A stretch of 64,000 nucleotides of DNA from DASXSB01 sp036506275 (lineage in GTDB: Bacteria > Methylomirabilota > Methylomirabilia > Rokubacteriales > CSP1-6): assembly GCA_036506275.1 (NCBI GenBank), contig DASXSB010000108.1:11457-75456 (forward strand). The letters are read 5' to 3'. This document shows, one piece after another, positions 17,062 through 25,200 of this stretch. The stretch's first letter is position 1. Every line of letters begins with the position of its first letter. Both the position numbers and the translations under genes were made by a program. The notes below the pieces were generated by a model, which searched no databases, was not told the origin of the DNA, and saw only the letters and a list, made by a program, of their open reading frames with translations.

Positions 17062-17256
17062 ATGTCGCCTCGCCCTACTGATCCGGAGATTCTGGCGGCA
17101 GCACGCGACGCTCTCGTCAGTGCAGAGAAATTCAAGGACGACGCCCGCGTGCGCCTCGTGGAAGCCGTGAAGTTCAAAACCGGTGCTCGCGCGCGGCTCC
17201 GCAACATGCGAGCGGCGACGTTTCGCGCTGCGCGTCCCCGCGACGCCGGCGGATAG
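17062..17256 (+). CDS. Small hypothetical protein
   Basis: Sixty-four residues from ATG 17062, Lys/Arg/Ala-rich and helical. A short internal near-repeat is visible (EKFKDDARVRL then VKFKTGARARL). GGAG lies 11 nt upstream. I do not recognise it, and it may be spurious. The 168 bp between gvpK and this start show only a weak hairpin. Confidence 0.3.
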   Translation: MSPRPTDPEILAAARDALVSAEKFKDDARVRLVEAVKFKTGARARLRNMRAATFRAARPRDAGG

Positions 17257-17289
17257 CTCGGCGGCTCCACAGCGGGACGGCTCGAAGAC

Positions 17290-17377
17290 TGGTGCCGAAG
17301 GTGGGAGTCGAACCCACACGCCCTTACGGGCACACGATTTTGAGTCGTGCGCGTATCGCCAGTTCCGCCACTTCGGC
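17290..17377 (-). tRNA. tRNA-Leu (anticodon CAA)
   Basis: Read on the minus strand this folds as a class II tRNA of 88 nt with encoded CCA. The acceptor stem is GCCGAAG paired with CTTCGGC, the anticodon stem is CACGA/TCGTG with loop CTCAAAA (anticodon CAA), there is a long variable arm (TGCCCGTAAGGGCG), and the T arm holds GGTTCGACTCC. It decodes UUG. TAGGAT just upstream of the gene is a possible -10 element. Confidence 0.95.
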
Positions 17378-17500
17378 ACTGTCGACTCATCCTACACGAA
17401 ACGCGGGCGCCCTCGGTCGGCCTCCTGACCTTCTCGACAGCTCGTCGGTGATTACCCGGCGAAGCACTCACCGCCGGAGACTTGCGCGGTCACGCGACGA

Positions 17501-17920
17501 TCAGGCCGCGCGCCGGCAGCCGTACGTCGCTCGCGTCAGGCGCGCGTGCGCAACGGCGGTGCGCCCGAGCTCCCGGGCGAGCACGGAGTGACTGACCGCG
17601 CACGCGGCCGACTCCCGGGCGTTACGCGCGCGCTCGAGGAGGCGGCGCACGCGCTCGGGGTCACGGCGTGGGCGCCGTTCCGCGAGGTCGATCACCTTCG
17701 CGGCGACGGGGAAGCGCGGGCGCTCCACCGTCCAGTCCGTGGCGGTCAATTGGGCGGCGATATCCTCCAGCTCCTCGTAACGGCTTTCCAGGAGCCGCAT
17801 GACGAGGTGCTCGAGGATTTCCTCGGCCGTAACGTCGTAGCGCCGGGCGAGTGCCTGCAGGCGAGCCATGGCCGGCTGGGGTAGCGCGACGCGGCGCTTG
17901 CCGAAAGGGATCACCGTCAT
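17501..17920 (-). CDS. Hypothetical protein
   Basis: A 139-residue soluble protein with a short N-terminal strand (TVIPFGKRRVALP). A mainly helical body follows: PAMARLQALARRYDVTAEEI and LEHLVMRLLESRYEELED, then Arg-rich segments. The opening strand-helix-helix recalls ribbon-helix-helix regulators, but this is only an impression. ATG 17920 is preferred over an upstream in-frame start because AGGAG lies 6 nt before it. It sits alone between two tRNA genes. Confidence 0.55.
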   Translation of the reverse strand: MTVIPFGKRRVALPQPAMARLQALARRYDVTAEEILEHLVMRLLESRYEELEDIAAQLTATDWTVERPRFPVAAKVIDLAERRPRRDPERVRRLLERARNARESAACAVSHSVLARELGRTAVAHARLTRATYGCRRAA

Positions 17921-18019
17921 GCCTGCTCCTGCGATGTGGGTAATCGTGCGGGGTGCCGGATCCAGCATAACGACGAAGCGTGAGCCGGTCAACGGCATGC
18001 GGAGGAATGATGCGCTTCC

Positions 18020-18048
18020 TTGACACGTTTTCGGCTGCCCTGTAACGT
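18020..18048 (+). promoter_or_regulatory. Promoter of the tRNA-Ala gene
   Basis: A perfect -35 hexamer TTGACA lies at 18020-18025. About 15-17 bp downstream, TGTAACGT provides a weak -10, which places the transcription start a few bases before the tRNA at 18060. Confidence 0.6.
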
Positions 18049-18059
18049 GATCGCTTCGT

Positions 18060-18135
<76 letters not shown>

Positions 18136-18186
18136 TTTTCGCCGACGCGGCTTTGGCTGGCACCTCCTTTGCTCGCTCGTCATCCT

Positions 18187-18384
18187 ATGGAACCTCTGCA
18201 AGAACGCCTTACGGGGTTCCTACGCGAACGCCTGGCCGCTGACTTCAGCCTGCCACACGCCGAGATGCGCGAGGTCGCATCCGCGGTCGCGCTCGCTGTC
18301 CCCGATGTTCAGTACACGAAGGGCTGCTCACGATGCGACGCGGCGAGCGGGTGGAATTTGGTCGTCGGCGCTCGCGCGGCGTAG
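18187..18384 (+). CDS. Small hypothetical protein
   Basis: Sixty-five residues (PLQERLTGFLRERLAADFSL, then a CSRC pair). It ends 3 bp before the hybrid kinase start. There is no family recognition and no clear ribosome-binding site. It may be a small co-transcribed protein or a chance open frame. Confidence 0.35.
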   Translation: MEPLQERLTGFLRERLAADFSLPHAEMREVASAVALAVPDVQYTKGCSRCDAASGWNLVVGARAA

Positions 18385-18387
18385 TCG

Positions 18388-20052
18388 ATGACACTCCCAC
18401 CGGGATCACGCTCCCGTGACGTCTCCCCCCGGGATCGCGCCCTGTCTGTCGTGCCGCTCGTGACCGCGCTTCCCGAGGCGGTGTTCGCCGTCGACGTCGA
18501 GGGTCGCGTGACCTTCTGGAATCCGGCCGCCGAGCGGCTCCTGGAGGCGAAGGCGAACACAGTATTGGGGCAGGCATTCCATGACCTCGACGTCAGCGCT
18601 CGTATCCCCGGTCTCCGCGCGACGATGGATCGTGTCGGCAGCCAGCGACAGGCGGTGGAGATACATGACGCCGAACTCTCCGGACGGGAGGGTGGCGTGC
18701 AAACGGTCAGCGCGATCATCGCGCCCCTTGCCGACGACGAGGGACGTCCGGCGGGGGTGGCGGTGGCTCTCCGCGATGAGACGGAATCGGCGGGGATGCG
18801 CGCGCAGCATGCCGTCCTCAGCGACGAGCTGCGCGCCACGTCCGAGATGATGGAATCGACCCACGAGACGCTGATCGTGACCATCGAGGAGCTCCGGACG
18901 GCGAACGAGGAGCTGGCGCTGCGCGTGGCCGAGCTCGAAGCGGCACAAGAGGCGGACCGTCACAAGAACGAGTTCCTGGCCATGCTCGCCCATGAGCTGC
19001 GGAACCCGTTGGCCGCCATCGCGAGCGCGATGCGGGTCTTCCGTCACGACGCCAGCCCCGTGCCTGATCTCCAGCGCGCCCACGAGATCGTGGAGCGTCA
19101 GATCAAGCACCAGGCGCGCTTGCTCGACGACCTCCTCGACGTCTCCCGCATCACGCGCGGTAAGGTCGAGCTCCGGCGCTCGCGTCTCGATCTGGCCGTC
19201 CTCGTCAACGAGGTGGTGGAAGGACTCCGGGACCGATTCGACAGCCGGCAGGTTCGCCTCCTGGTGGACGTTCCGAGCGCACCGCTGCCCGTCCATGCCG
19301 ATCCCACCCGACTCACTCAGATCATCGGCAATCTGCTCAGCAACGCCGCCAAGTTCACGCCGGCGGGCGGCTCCGTGCACGTCAGCCTCTCCATGGCCGG
19401 CGGAGAGGCGATTCTCAGGGTCCGGGACACGGGCGTGGGGATCCCGCCCGACATGCTGCCGCGCATCTTCGATCTCTTCACCCAGGTGAAGGCATCGCTC
19501 GCCCGCTCCGAGGGCGGGCTAGGCATCGGGCTGACGCTCGTGCGGACGCTCGTCCAGCTCCACGGCGGCTCGGTGTCCGCGTATAGCGCGGGAGTGGGCG
19601 AGGGCAGCGAGTTCGTCGTCCAGCTTCCCCTCGCGTCGGTCGTGGACGTCTCAGCGGTCCCAGCGCCGGCGCTACGAGCGCTTGCCAGAACCATGCTCGT
19701 GGTCGAGGACAACGACGACGCCCGCGAAATGTTGCGGACGTCTCTCGAGCTGGAAGGCCACCGCGTCGACACGGCCGCGGATGGCGTGAGTGGTCTCGAG
19801 CTCGCGTTGAAGAACCAGCCGGAGATCGCCCTCATCGACATCGGCCTGCCGGGACTGGATGGCTACGAGGTCGCGCGCCGCATACGCCGCGAGCTTGGAC
19901 AACGGATGACGCTCATCGCGCTCACGGGCTATGGGCAGCTCGACGACCGGCGCCGGACGACGCAGGCCGGCTTCGACACCCACCTCGTCAAGCCCGTCGA
20001 TCCCGACGAGCTTGCACGTATCCTGGCGGCCGTACCGCCGCGCGCCGCCTGA
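18388..20052 (+). CDS. Hybrid sensor histidine kinase (PAS-HisKA-HATPase-REC)
   Basis: A 554-residue cytoplasmic hybrid kinase. Residues 25-135 are a PAS domain (TALPEAVFAVDVEGRVTFWN), and a coiled coil spans about 145-190. HisKA has H202 in MLAHELRNPLAAI. The ATPase domain has NLLSNAAKF, DTGVGI and GGLGIGLTL. Residues 430-554 are a receiver with D484 in LIDIGLPGLDGYEVAR. All motifs are intact. The receiver sequence is very like the free-standing receiver at 31186-31572, suggesting recent common origin. It converges on a decayed cheB gene. Confidence 0.92.
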   Translation: MTLPPGSRSRDVSPRDRALSVVPLVTALPEAVFAVDVEGRVTFWNPAAERLLEAKANTVLGQAFHDLDVSARIPGLRATMDRVGSQRQAVEIHDAELSGREGGVQTVSAIIAPLADDEGRPAGVAVALRDETESAGMRAQHAVLSDELRATSEMMESTHETLIVTIEELRTANEELALRVAELEAAQEADRHKNEFLAMLAHELRNPLAAIASAMRVFRHDASPVPDLQRAHEIVERQIKHQARLLDDLLDVSRITRGKVELRRSRLDLAVLVNEVVEGLRDRFDSRQVRLLVDVPSAPLPVHADPTRLTQIIGNLLSNAAKFTPAGGSVHVSLSMAGGEAILRVRDTGVGIPPDMLPRIFDLFTQVKASLARSEGGLGIGLTLVRTLVQLHGGSVSAYSAGVGEGSEFVVQLPLASVVDVSAVPAPALRALARTMLVVEDNDDAREMLRTSLELEGHRVDTAADGVSGLELALKNQPEIALIDIGLPGLDGYEVARRIRRELGQRMTLIALTGYGQLDDRRRTTQAGFDTHLVKPVDPDELARILAAVPPRAA

Positions 20053-20053
20053 G

Positions 20054-20433
20054 TCAGCGGGCCGGGGGCGAGGGGCTGCCGAGCGCGGTCGGGAAGGACG
20101 GCCCGTAGGCGAGCTTCACGAGCGCCACCGAGATTTCCGCCACCGGCAGCACGGCATCGACGTCGTCCTTGAGGATTGCGGGGCGGGCATGGTTGGGTAG
20201 GCAGCCTCGTCCGGGTCCTGCACGATCGACATCCCCCCCGCCGCCTTGATGTTGATCAGCCCGCTGACGCCGTCGGCGTCGCCGCCACTCAGAGGACCCC
20301 CCACCGCCCGCGGACCGTACAGGAGCGCCGCCGATCGGAACAATGGGTCGACGGCCGGCCGCGTCTCCACTCCGCCCGCGGAGGCCCCGACGACGATGAT
20401 GTCCCGGCGGACAGTGCCGAGGTTCACGGTCAC
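20054..20433 (-). pseudogene. Decayed CheB-type methylesterase (internal deletion plus frameshift)
   Basis: The N-terminus is clearly CheB (RRDIIVVGASAGGVE), with the catalytic-serine motif. It jumps at once to what is normally the second half (RPAVDPLFRSAALLYGPRAV, GLINIKAAGG, SIVQDPDEAAYPTMPA), so roughly 90 central residues, including the catalytic His, are missing. At about 20176-20184 the frame breaks; reading on in another frame restores AILKDDVDAVLPVAEISVAL to a stop at 20054. Two independent lesions make this a pseudogene. An intact CheB lies at 22662-23273. Confidence 0.8.
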
Positions 20434-20745
20434 CCGCGCAGGCCCTCGTCGAGTCCCTCCACTTCTCGATCGAACGTCAAGGGCCGGTTCTTCGCGACGA
20501 CCCCTCGAAGCATTTCGATGGACTCCCGCGCGTTACGGTCACGAAGGCCTTGCACGGCCGGATCCGAATGCAACTCCGCCCGCGCGCGTTCCACATCCTC
20601 GAGCAGAGCCAACGAACTCTTCGAAGGACGTCACCGCTGTCCACAACGCTCCTCGATGAGGTCTTCCCTGGCGGCGAGCAAACCGTTGGGAGAGTAGCTG
20701 CGGCCCGCCTTCCAGCACCGCTTCCAGTGAGCCGAAGCAGTCGGG
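20430..20745 (-). pseudogene. Remnant of a CheB-associated C-terminal domain (zinc-ribbon plus helices), multiply frameshifted
   Basis: Three different minus-strand frames contribute pieces in the right order. TGPDCFGSLEAVLEG resembles a degraded zinc-ribbon, then RSYSPNGLLAAREDLIEE, then GALWTAVTSFEE and ALLEDVERARAELHSDPAVQ. This is the order of the C-terminal extension on long single-polypeptide CheB proteins. Its terminal TGA overlaps the GTG of the cheB remnant as GTGA. I infer the tail of another cheB gene, truncated and decayed. The match is by eye. Confidence 0.5.
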
Positions 20746-20769
20746 GCCGGTGGCGCCCCCGCTGTCGGG

Positions 20770-22665
20770 CTACCGCTTCGCTTCCACAAGGAGCACGACG
20801 CCGCGTGGGCTCGTCGCGACGTCCCCAAGGCGTGACAGGTGCATGATCACGCGTCCATCACCGCGGGGATTCGGCAGGGCGATGTCCGGAACGACCTCGG
20901 CACGGCCGGTGGCGAGGACCGTCTCGATCGCGGGCCGCGCGTTCTTGACGACGTCACCAATCGGGAGGGTGAGGAATGGACGTCCGACCGCATCCTCACT
21001 CCGCACGCCCCACAGCTCGGCTGCCCGTTCGTTCCAGCTCAACACCTTGAGGTCGACGTCGAGCACGACCAGCGCCGCCTCCAACGTGTTGACGACGTTC
21101 GTGTGGAAGGCGTCGAGGCGACGGAGCTCGGCGCTGCGCTCCTCGAGGGCGGCGTTGAGGGTGGCGAGCTCCCCGTTGGTCGCCTGCAGCTCGTCGATGG
21201 TCGTCTCCAGCTCCTCGTTGGTGGACTGCAGCTCCTCGTTGGTCGTCTCCAGCTCTTCGTTCGTCGATTGGAGCTCCTCGTTCGTCGTCTCCAGCTCCTC
21301 GCTGGTGGACTGCAGCTCCTCCACCGCCGTCGCGTGCTGCTCGCCGATCCGTGTCATCTCTTCCACCATTCGCGCGTGATCACTCGTGTTGACGGCAGCC
21401 ACCACCACCGACGAAGCCTGGTGGTGGTCGTCGCGAAGAGGAACGACGGAAATGTCGGCCGTCAGCAGCTCGCCGGTGCGCCGTGGGAAGGTCACGCGCT
21501 CGAGCCGCGTGGGTACATGGCGCGTCTTTGCATCCTCGACGCGCGCGCGGAGGCCCTCGATCCGGTAGCTGATGTCGAGGTCTCGAAACTGGCAGCCCAT
21601 GGCGGCCTCGACGGGGATGTCGAACAGCGAGGTGGCCGCCGTGTTCCAGGCGAGCACGGTATCGGTGGCATCGACGAGAATCACCGCCCACGGGAGGACG
21701 TCGATCAGGCTCTGAAGCCGGATCGCGAAGTCGCGGGTATCCCGCCCGGCCGGCCCGCGACTGACCTCGGACAGGAGCGCGCGTGGCGGCACCATGACGT
21801 CCGGGCCGGTCAGGGGGGCGCGCTGGAAGATGCGCCACTTGAGGACGACGGGGGCGAAGCGACGCGAGCGGGCGAGAAGGGACTCCGACTTTCCGAGGAA
21901 GAGAAAGCCGCTTTCGCGGAGCGCGTAATTGAAGGTAGGAAGGATCCTGTCCTGCAGCTCGGAGCGAAAGTAGATGAGGACGTTCCGGCATGCGATGAGA
22001 TCGATGTGCGAGAGCGGAGGATCCTGGGCGAGATTGTGCCGACCGAAAATGCACCATCGCCTCATGTCGCGACGGAAGCGATACATCTGGCCTTCCTTCG
22101 CGAAGTATCTCTCGACGAGCTCGGAGGGAACGTCCTTGAGGTGGTCCGTTCGATACAGCCCGTGCCGCGCCGCGCCGAGGGCGGCCTCGTCGATGTCGGT
22201 GCCGTAGATCTTGATGTCGAAGTCGCGCGCGCGCTCTCCGAGATGCTCGGCGAGGACCATCGCGATCGAGTAGGGCTCCTCACCGGTGGAGCAGCCGGCG
22301 CTCCACACGCGGATGGCGCGCGAATGGCCGGCGTCCGCCACCAGCCGGGGGACGACCTCGTGCCGCAACGCGGCCCACGCTGGCGGGTCCCTGAAGAAGC
22401 CCGTGAGGTTGATGAGGACTGCATTGAAGAGCGCCACGTGCTCGTCGGGATGGCGGTCGAGGTAGGTGATGTAGTCCGCGAAGCTCTCCACGCGGACCTG
22501 GCTCAGGCGCGATCGGATGCGTCGCGCGAGCGACGTCTCCTTGTACTCACGGACGTCGAACTGGTATTCGGTGGCGAGCTTGTCGAGCAGCCTCAGGAAT
22601 GCCGCATCGCGCGCGTCGGCGGGATCCGAATCCGCGGACGCGCGGCTGTCCTGATCGTCGCTCAC
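20770..22665 (-). CDS. CheR-type methyltransferase fused to coiled coil and PAS domains
   Basis: A 631-residue fusion. Residues 20-290 are a CheR methyltransferase: N-terminal helical part, then SAM-binding VWSAGCSTGEEPYSIAM at about 120-136 and DIDEAALGAA. A PAS domain spans about 320-430. A coiled coil of heptads such as EELETTNEELQSTN covers 440-500, followed by a second PAS domain (NTLEAALVVLDVDLKVLSWN) to the end. No kinase or ATPase domain is present. CheB/CheR-PAS proteins are widespread but poorly understood sensory proteins. The GTG start overlaps the cheB stop by 2 bp (GTGA). Confidence 0.9.
   Translation of the reverse strand: MSDDQDSRASADSDPADARDAAFLRLLDKLATEYQFDVREYKETSLARRIRSRLSQVRVESFADYITYLDRHPDEHVALFNAVLINLTGFFRDPPAWAALRHEVVPRLVADAGHSRAIRVWSAGCSTGEEPYSIAMVLAEHLGERARDFDIKIYGTDIDEAALGAARHGLYRTDHLKDVPSELVERYFAKEGQMYRFRRDMRRWCIFGRHNLAQDPPLSHIDLIACRNVLIYFRSELQDRILPTFNYALRESGFLFLGKSESLLARSRRFAPVVLKWRIFQRAPLTGPDVMVPPRALLSEVSRGPAGRDTRDFAIRLQSLIDVLPWAVILVDATDTVLAWNTAATSLFDIPVEAAMGCQFRDLDISYRIEGLRARVEDAKTRHVPTRLERVTFPRRTGELLTADISVVPLRDDHHQASSVVVAAVNTSDHARMVEEMTRIGEQHATAVEELQSTSEELETTNEELQSTNEELETTNEELQSTNEELETTIDELQATNGELATLNAALEERSAELRRLDAFHTNVVNTLEAALVVLDVDLKVLSWNERAAELWGVRSEDAVGRPFLTLPIGDVVKNARPAIETVLATGRAEVVPDIALPNPRGDGRVIMHLSRLGDVATSPRGVVLLVEAKR
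21166..21333 (-). repeat. 21-bp tandem repeat encoding coiled-coil heptads
   Basis: Eight consecutive 21-bp units, each near cagctcctcgttggtggac, lie inside the cheR-PAS gene and encode heptads of the type EELQSTN/EELETTN. The units differ mainly at third positions and in alternating tails (gtctc versus gactg). Such arrays can change length by whole heptads without breaking the frame. Confidence 0.85.
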
Positions 22666-23273
22666 GACGCGGTCCTCTGGCCCTCGAGCACGAGGCGCGC
22701 GAGGGCGGAGCCGATCGACGGGAGCGGCAGCACGACGTCGACGCACCCCGTCAGGAGCGCGCTTTCGGGCATGCGCGAATGTTCGGCCTCCCTCGGATCC
22801 TGCACGATGGTGACGCCGCCCCGATGCTTGATCGCGGCGCGAGCGCCGTCGCGACCGGACCCACTGAGGATGACCCCGATCGCGCTCTGTCCGTATTCTT
22901 CGGCGATCCAGGTGAAGAGAACATCGACCGATGGGCGGGCGAAGTACACGGGCACCGTCTGGGTAAGAGCGACTCGCCCGTGATCGACGGTGAGGTGGTG
23001 GTCGGGCGGCGACACGTAGACCCTTCCGCTCACCAGTGACTCCCCGTCCCGCGCTTCCCCGACGGGCAGCAGACAGCGGCGGTCCAGGAGCGAAGCGAGA
23101 ACACTCTTACGAGAAGGATCCAGGTGCTGCGCGATGAGGACGACCGCCGAAAAGCTCCTCGGCAGCGCTGCCGGCAGCTGGGTGAGAGCGCCTACCCCAG
23201 CCGCCGACGCGCCGATGGCGACGACTTCGAAGTGAGCCGCGGTGCGAGGCGCACCGCGCGGGAGCGACATCAT
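22662..23273 (-). CDS. cheB: CheB-type protein-glutamate methylesterase domain protein (no receiver)
   Basis: A single-domain CheB catalytic unit of 203 residues. The triad is visible: S23 in AIGASAAG, H50 in IAQHLDP, D142 in SGSGRDGA. The family landmarks GRVYVSPPDHHLTVDHGRV and GGVTIVQDP are intact. It has no REC domain, so it is not the classical chemotaxis phosphorylation-controlled form. I use ATG 23273, which has GAGGT 6 nt upstream; an in-frame GTG at 23291 is the alternative. It is coupled to the CheR-PAS gene downstream. Confidence 0.88.
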   Translation of the reverse strand: MMSLPRGAPRTAAHFEVVAIGASAAGVGALTQLPAALPRSFSAVVLIAQHLDPSRKSVLASLLDRRCLLPVGEARDGESLVSGRVYVSPPDHHLTVDHGRVALTQTVPVYFARPSVDVLFTWIAEEYGQSAIGVILSGSGRDGARAAIKHRGGVTIVQDPREAEHSRMPESALLTGCVDVVLPLPSIGSALARLVLEGQRTAS

Positions 23274-23306
23274 GCTTACCTCGTCTCGCACCGCCGGAGA
23301 GCGGGC

Positions 23307-24434
23307 TCATGGTATCACTCTGCGCGTGAGCCCGCACTGGCCCATCTTGTAGAGCAGCGCCTTGTAGCTGACGCGGAGAAGGCGTGCCGCCTGCGCCCGG
23401 TTTCCCTGACTGCGTTCCAGTGCCTCGTTGATGACCGCGCGCTCGGCGTCCCGGGCCGCCCGCCGGGCGATCTCCTTCAGTGCCAGCGGTCGGGCCGATG
23501 GGCCGGCGGCGCGCGCGGCCGCGGGGAGGGGCGGGTCAGGCTCGGGAGCGGTGACGCCGGGCATCAAGTCTTCGGGTATCACCGTGCCGCGGTTGAGCAT
23601 CACGAGGCGCCGCATGAGGTACATGAGCTCGCGGACGTTTCCGGGCCAGTCGTGCGCCTCCAGCCGCCGTACGGCGTCCACTTCCAGCGCCACGCTTCGG
23701 TCGAACTCGACGTTGAAGCGGTGGATGAACATGCGGGCGAGGACCGCGATCTCCTGGCGGCGTTCCCGCAACGGCGGTACGTCGATGGTCACGACGCCGA
23801 GACGCTCGAGCAGATCGTCGAGGAAATCACCGCGGCGCGCGGCCATCTCGAGATTGCGGCTGGTGAGCGCCACGAGTCGCACGTCGACCTTCCGCGCCTC
23901 GCTTCCGCCCTTCCGGGTGACGGCACCCGTCTCGATGAAGTGAAGGAGCCTGGTCTGGACAGAGATGGGAAGATCTCCGACCTCGTCCAGCGTCAGCGTT
24001 CCTCCGTGCGCGCGCTCGATCTTTCCCCGGCGCCGATGGGTTGCATCGCGATGCGCGCCCACTTCGTGGCCGAAGAGCTCGTCCTCGATGAGCTCGCGGG
24101 CGACGGCGCCGCAGCTCACCCGTATGAACGGACCCAAACATCGCGCGGATGCCGTGTGCACGGCGCGCCCGACCAGGTCTTTCCCGACCCCCGGCTCTCC
24201 GCGGACGAGCACGGCGACGTCGGTCGCCGCGACCTGCTCCACCTGGTAGCGCACCGCCCGCATCCGCGGACCGTAGGCGAAGATGCGTGCGCGCCGCCGT
24301 ACGTCGACGTCTCGAGCCGCGGTGGACGCGACGCGCAACCGCGGTTTGACGTCACGGGCGTCGTGCGAGGCGACAGATGGGTGCGGCTCGAGGGGGGAGC
24401 CCGGCGACGGGATCACGGGCTCGACCGCGAGCAA
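23307..24434 (-). CDS. Sigma54-activator-like AAA+ regulator with degenerate GAFTGA loop
   Basis: A 375-residue protein. AAA+ domain: Walker A GEPGVGKD (79-86), Walker B TLTLDEVGDL (about 147-154), sensor/Arg region PPLRERRQEIAVLARMF, and DWPGNVREL. It ends in a Fis-type helix-turn-helix (NRAQAARLLRVSYKALLYKM). The loop that contacts sigma54, normally GAFTGA, reads GAHRDA at 126-131. There is no REC or PAS input domain, only a 50-residue leader. Without GAFTGA it probably cannot remodel sigma54 holoenzyme and may be a DNA-binding ATPase of another mode. The start is uncertain (TTG 24434 used). Confidence 0.82.
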   Translation of the reverse strand: MLAVEPVIPSPGSPLEPHPSVASHDARDVKPRLRVASTAARDVDVRRRARIFAYGPRMRAVRYQVEQVAATDVAVLVRGEPGVGKDLVGRAVHTASARCLGPFIRVSCGAVARELIEDELFGHEVGAHRDATHRRRGKIERAHGGTLTLDEVGDLPISVQTRLLHFIETGAVTRKGGSEARKVDVRLVALTSRNLEMAARRGDFLDDLLERLGVVTIDVPPLRERRQEIAVLARMFIHRFNVEFDRSVALEVDAVRRLEAHDWPGNVRELMYLMRRLVMLNRGTVIPEDLMPGVTAPEPDPPLPAAARAAGPSARPLALKEIARRAARDAERAVINEALERSQGNRAQAARLLRVSYKALLYKMGQCGLTRRVIP

Positions 24435-24483
24435 CTCTAGTGCCGGCGAGAATGCCCGGCGCCGGCGGCCGCTCCTGGCGTGG

Positions 24484-25200
24484 TTACGCGCCGCCGAGGT
24501 ACAGCCGCTTCACCTCCGGATCGGCGAGTAACCGCGGGCCTTCCCCCTCGAAACGATTGCGGCCGAGCTCCAGGACGTATCCCCGGTCCGCGATCGCGAG
24601 GGCGCGGGCGGCGTTCTGCTCGACCAGCATGAGGGTGTAACCCGCCGCCTTCATTTGCACCAGTTTTTCAAAGATCAGGGTCACGAATTTCGGCGAGAGT
24701 CCCAGGGAAGGCTCGTCCAGCATGATCAGCTTGGGGGTGGTCATCAGGGCACGGGCGATCGCGACCATCTGCTGCTCGCCGCCCGACATCGTCCCCGCCT
24801 TCTGTCGCCGGCGCTCGGCGAGGACGGGAAAGAGCGCGTGGACCCGCTCGAGAGCGGCGGCTATCCGACGCGCGTCCCGCTCGATGAAGGCTCCCATCTC
24901 GAGGTTCTCGAGGACGGTCATCTGGGGAAAGACGATCCGCCCCTGGGGGACGTAGGCGAGGCCGCGGCGGAGCACCAGGTCGGGACGGAGCCCGGTGATA
25001 TCGGCACCGTCGAACAGCACGTGGCCGGCACGGGGCCGAAGGAACCCGACGATGGCCTTGAAGGCGGTCGACTTCCCGGCGCCGTTGGGGCCGATGATGC
25101 TGACGATCTCGCCGGCCGCCACCCGCAGTGAGAGGGCATGGAGGATGTCGACCCGTCCGTAGCCGGCGGTCATCGAATCCGCGACGAGGAGGTCGGTCAC
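24484..25200 (-). CDS. livF: Branched-chain amino acid ABC transporter ATPase LivF
   Basis: A 238-residue ABC ATPase of the LivF type. Walker A is IGPNGAGKST, the Q loop region is LAYVPQGRIVFPQMTV, the signature is MSGGEQQMVAIARAL, Walker B is LIMLDEPSLGLSP, and the H-loop equivalent is in LMLVEQNA. The sequence LVEQN is typical of LivF rather than LivG. GTG 25200 overlaps the upstream methyltransferase stop as GTGA. It is separated from livG by two unrelated genes that overlap on both sides. Confidence 0.95.
   Translation of the reverse strand: MTDLLVADSMTAGYGRVDILHALSLRVAAGEIVSIIGPNGAGKSTAFKAIVGFLRPRAGHVLFDGADITGLRPDLVLRRGLAYVPQGRIVFPQMTVLENLEMGAFIERDARRIAAALERVHALFPVLAERRRQKAGTMSGGEQQMVAIARALMTTPKLIMLDEPSLGLSPKFVTLIFEKLVQMKAAGYTLMLVEQNAARALAIADRGYVLELGRNRFEGEGPRLLADPEVKRLYLGGA

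Noticed and set aside
21166..21333. Repeat array considered as a CRISPR
   Set aside because: Units are 21 bp with no spacers and lie in frame inside a coding sequence; they encode coiled-coil heptads.
20839..22983. Plus-strand open frame of 714 codons opposite cheR and cheB
   Set aside because: Composition is typical of antisense shadow; the minus-strand genes have intact catalytic motifs.
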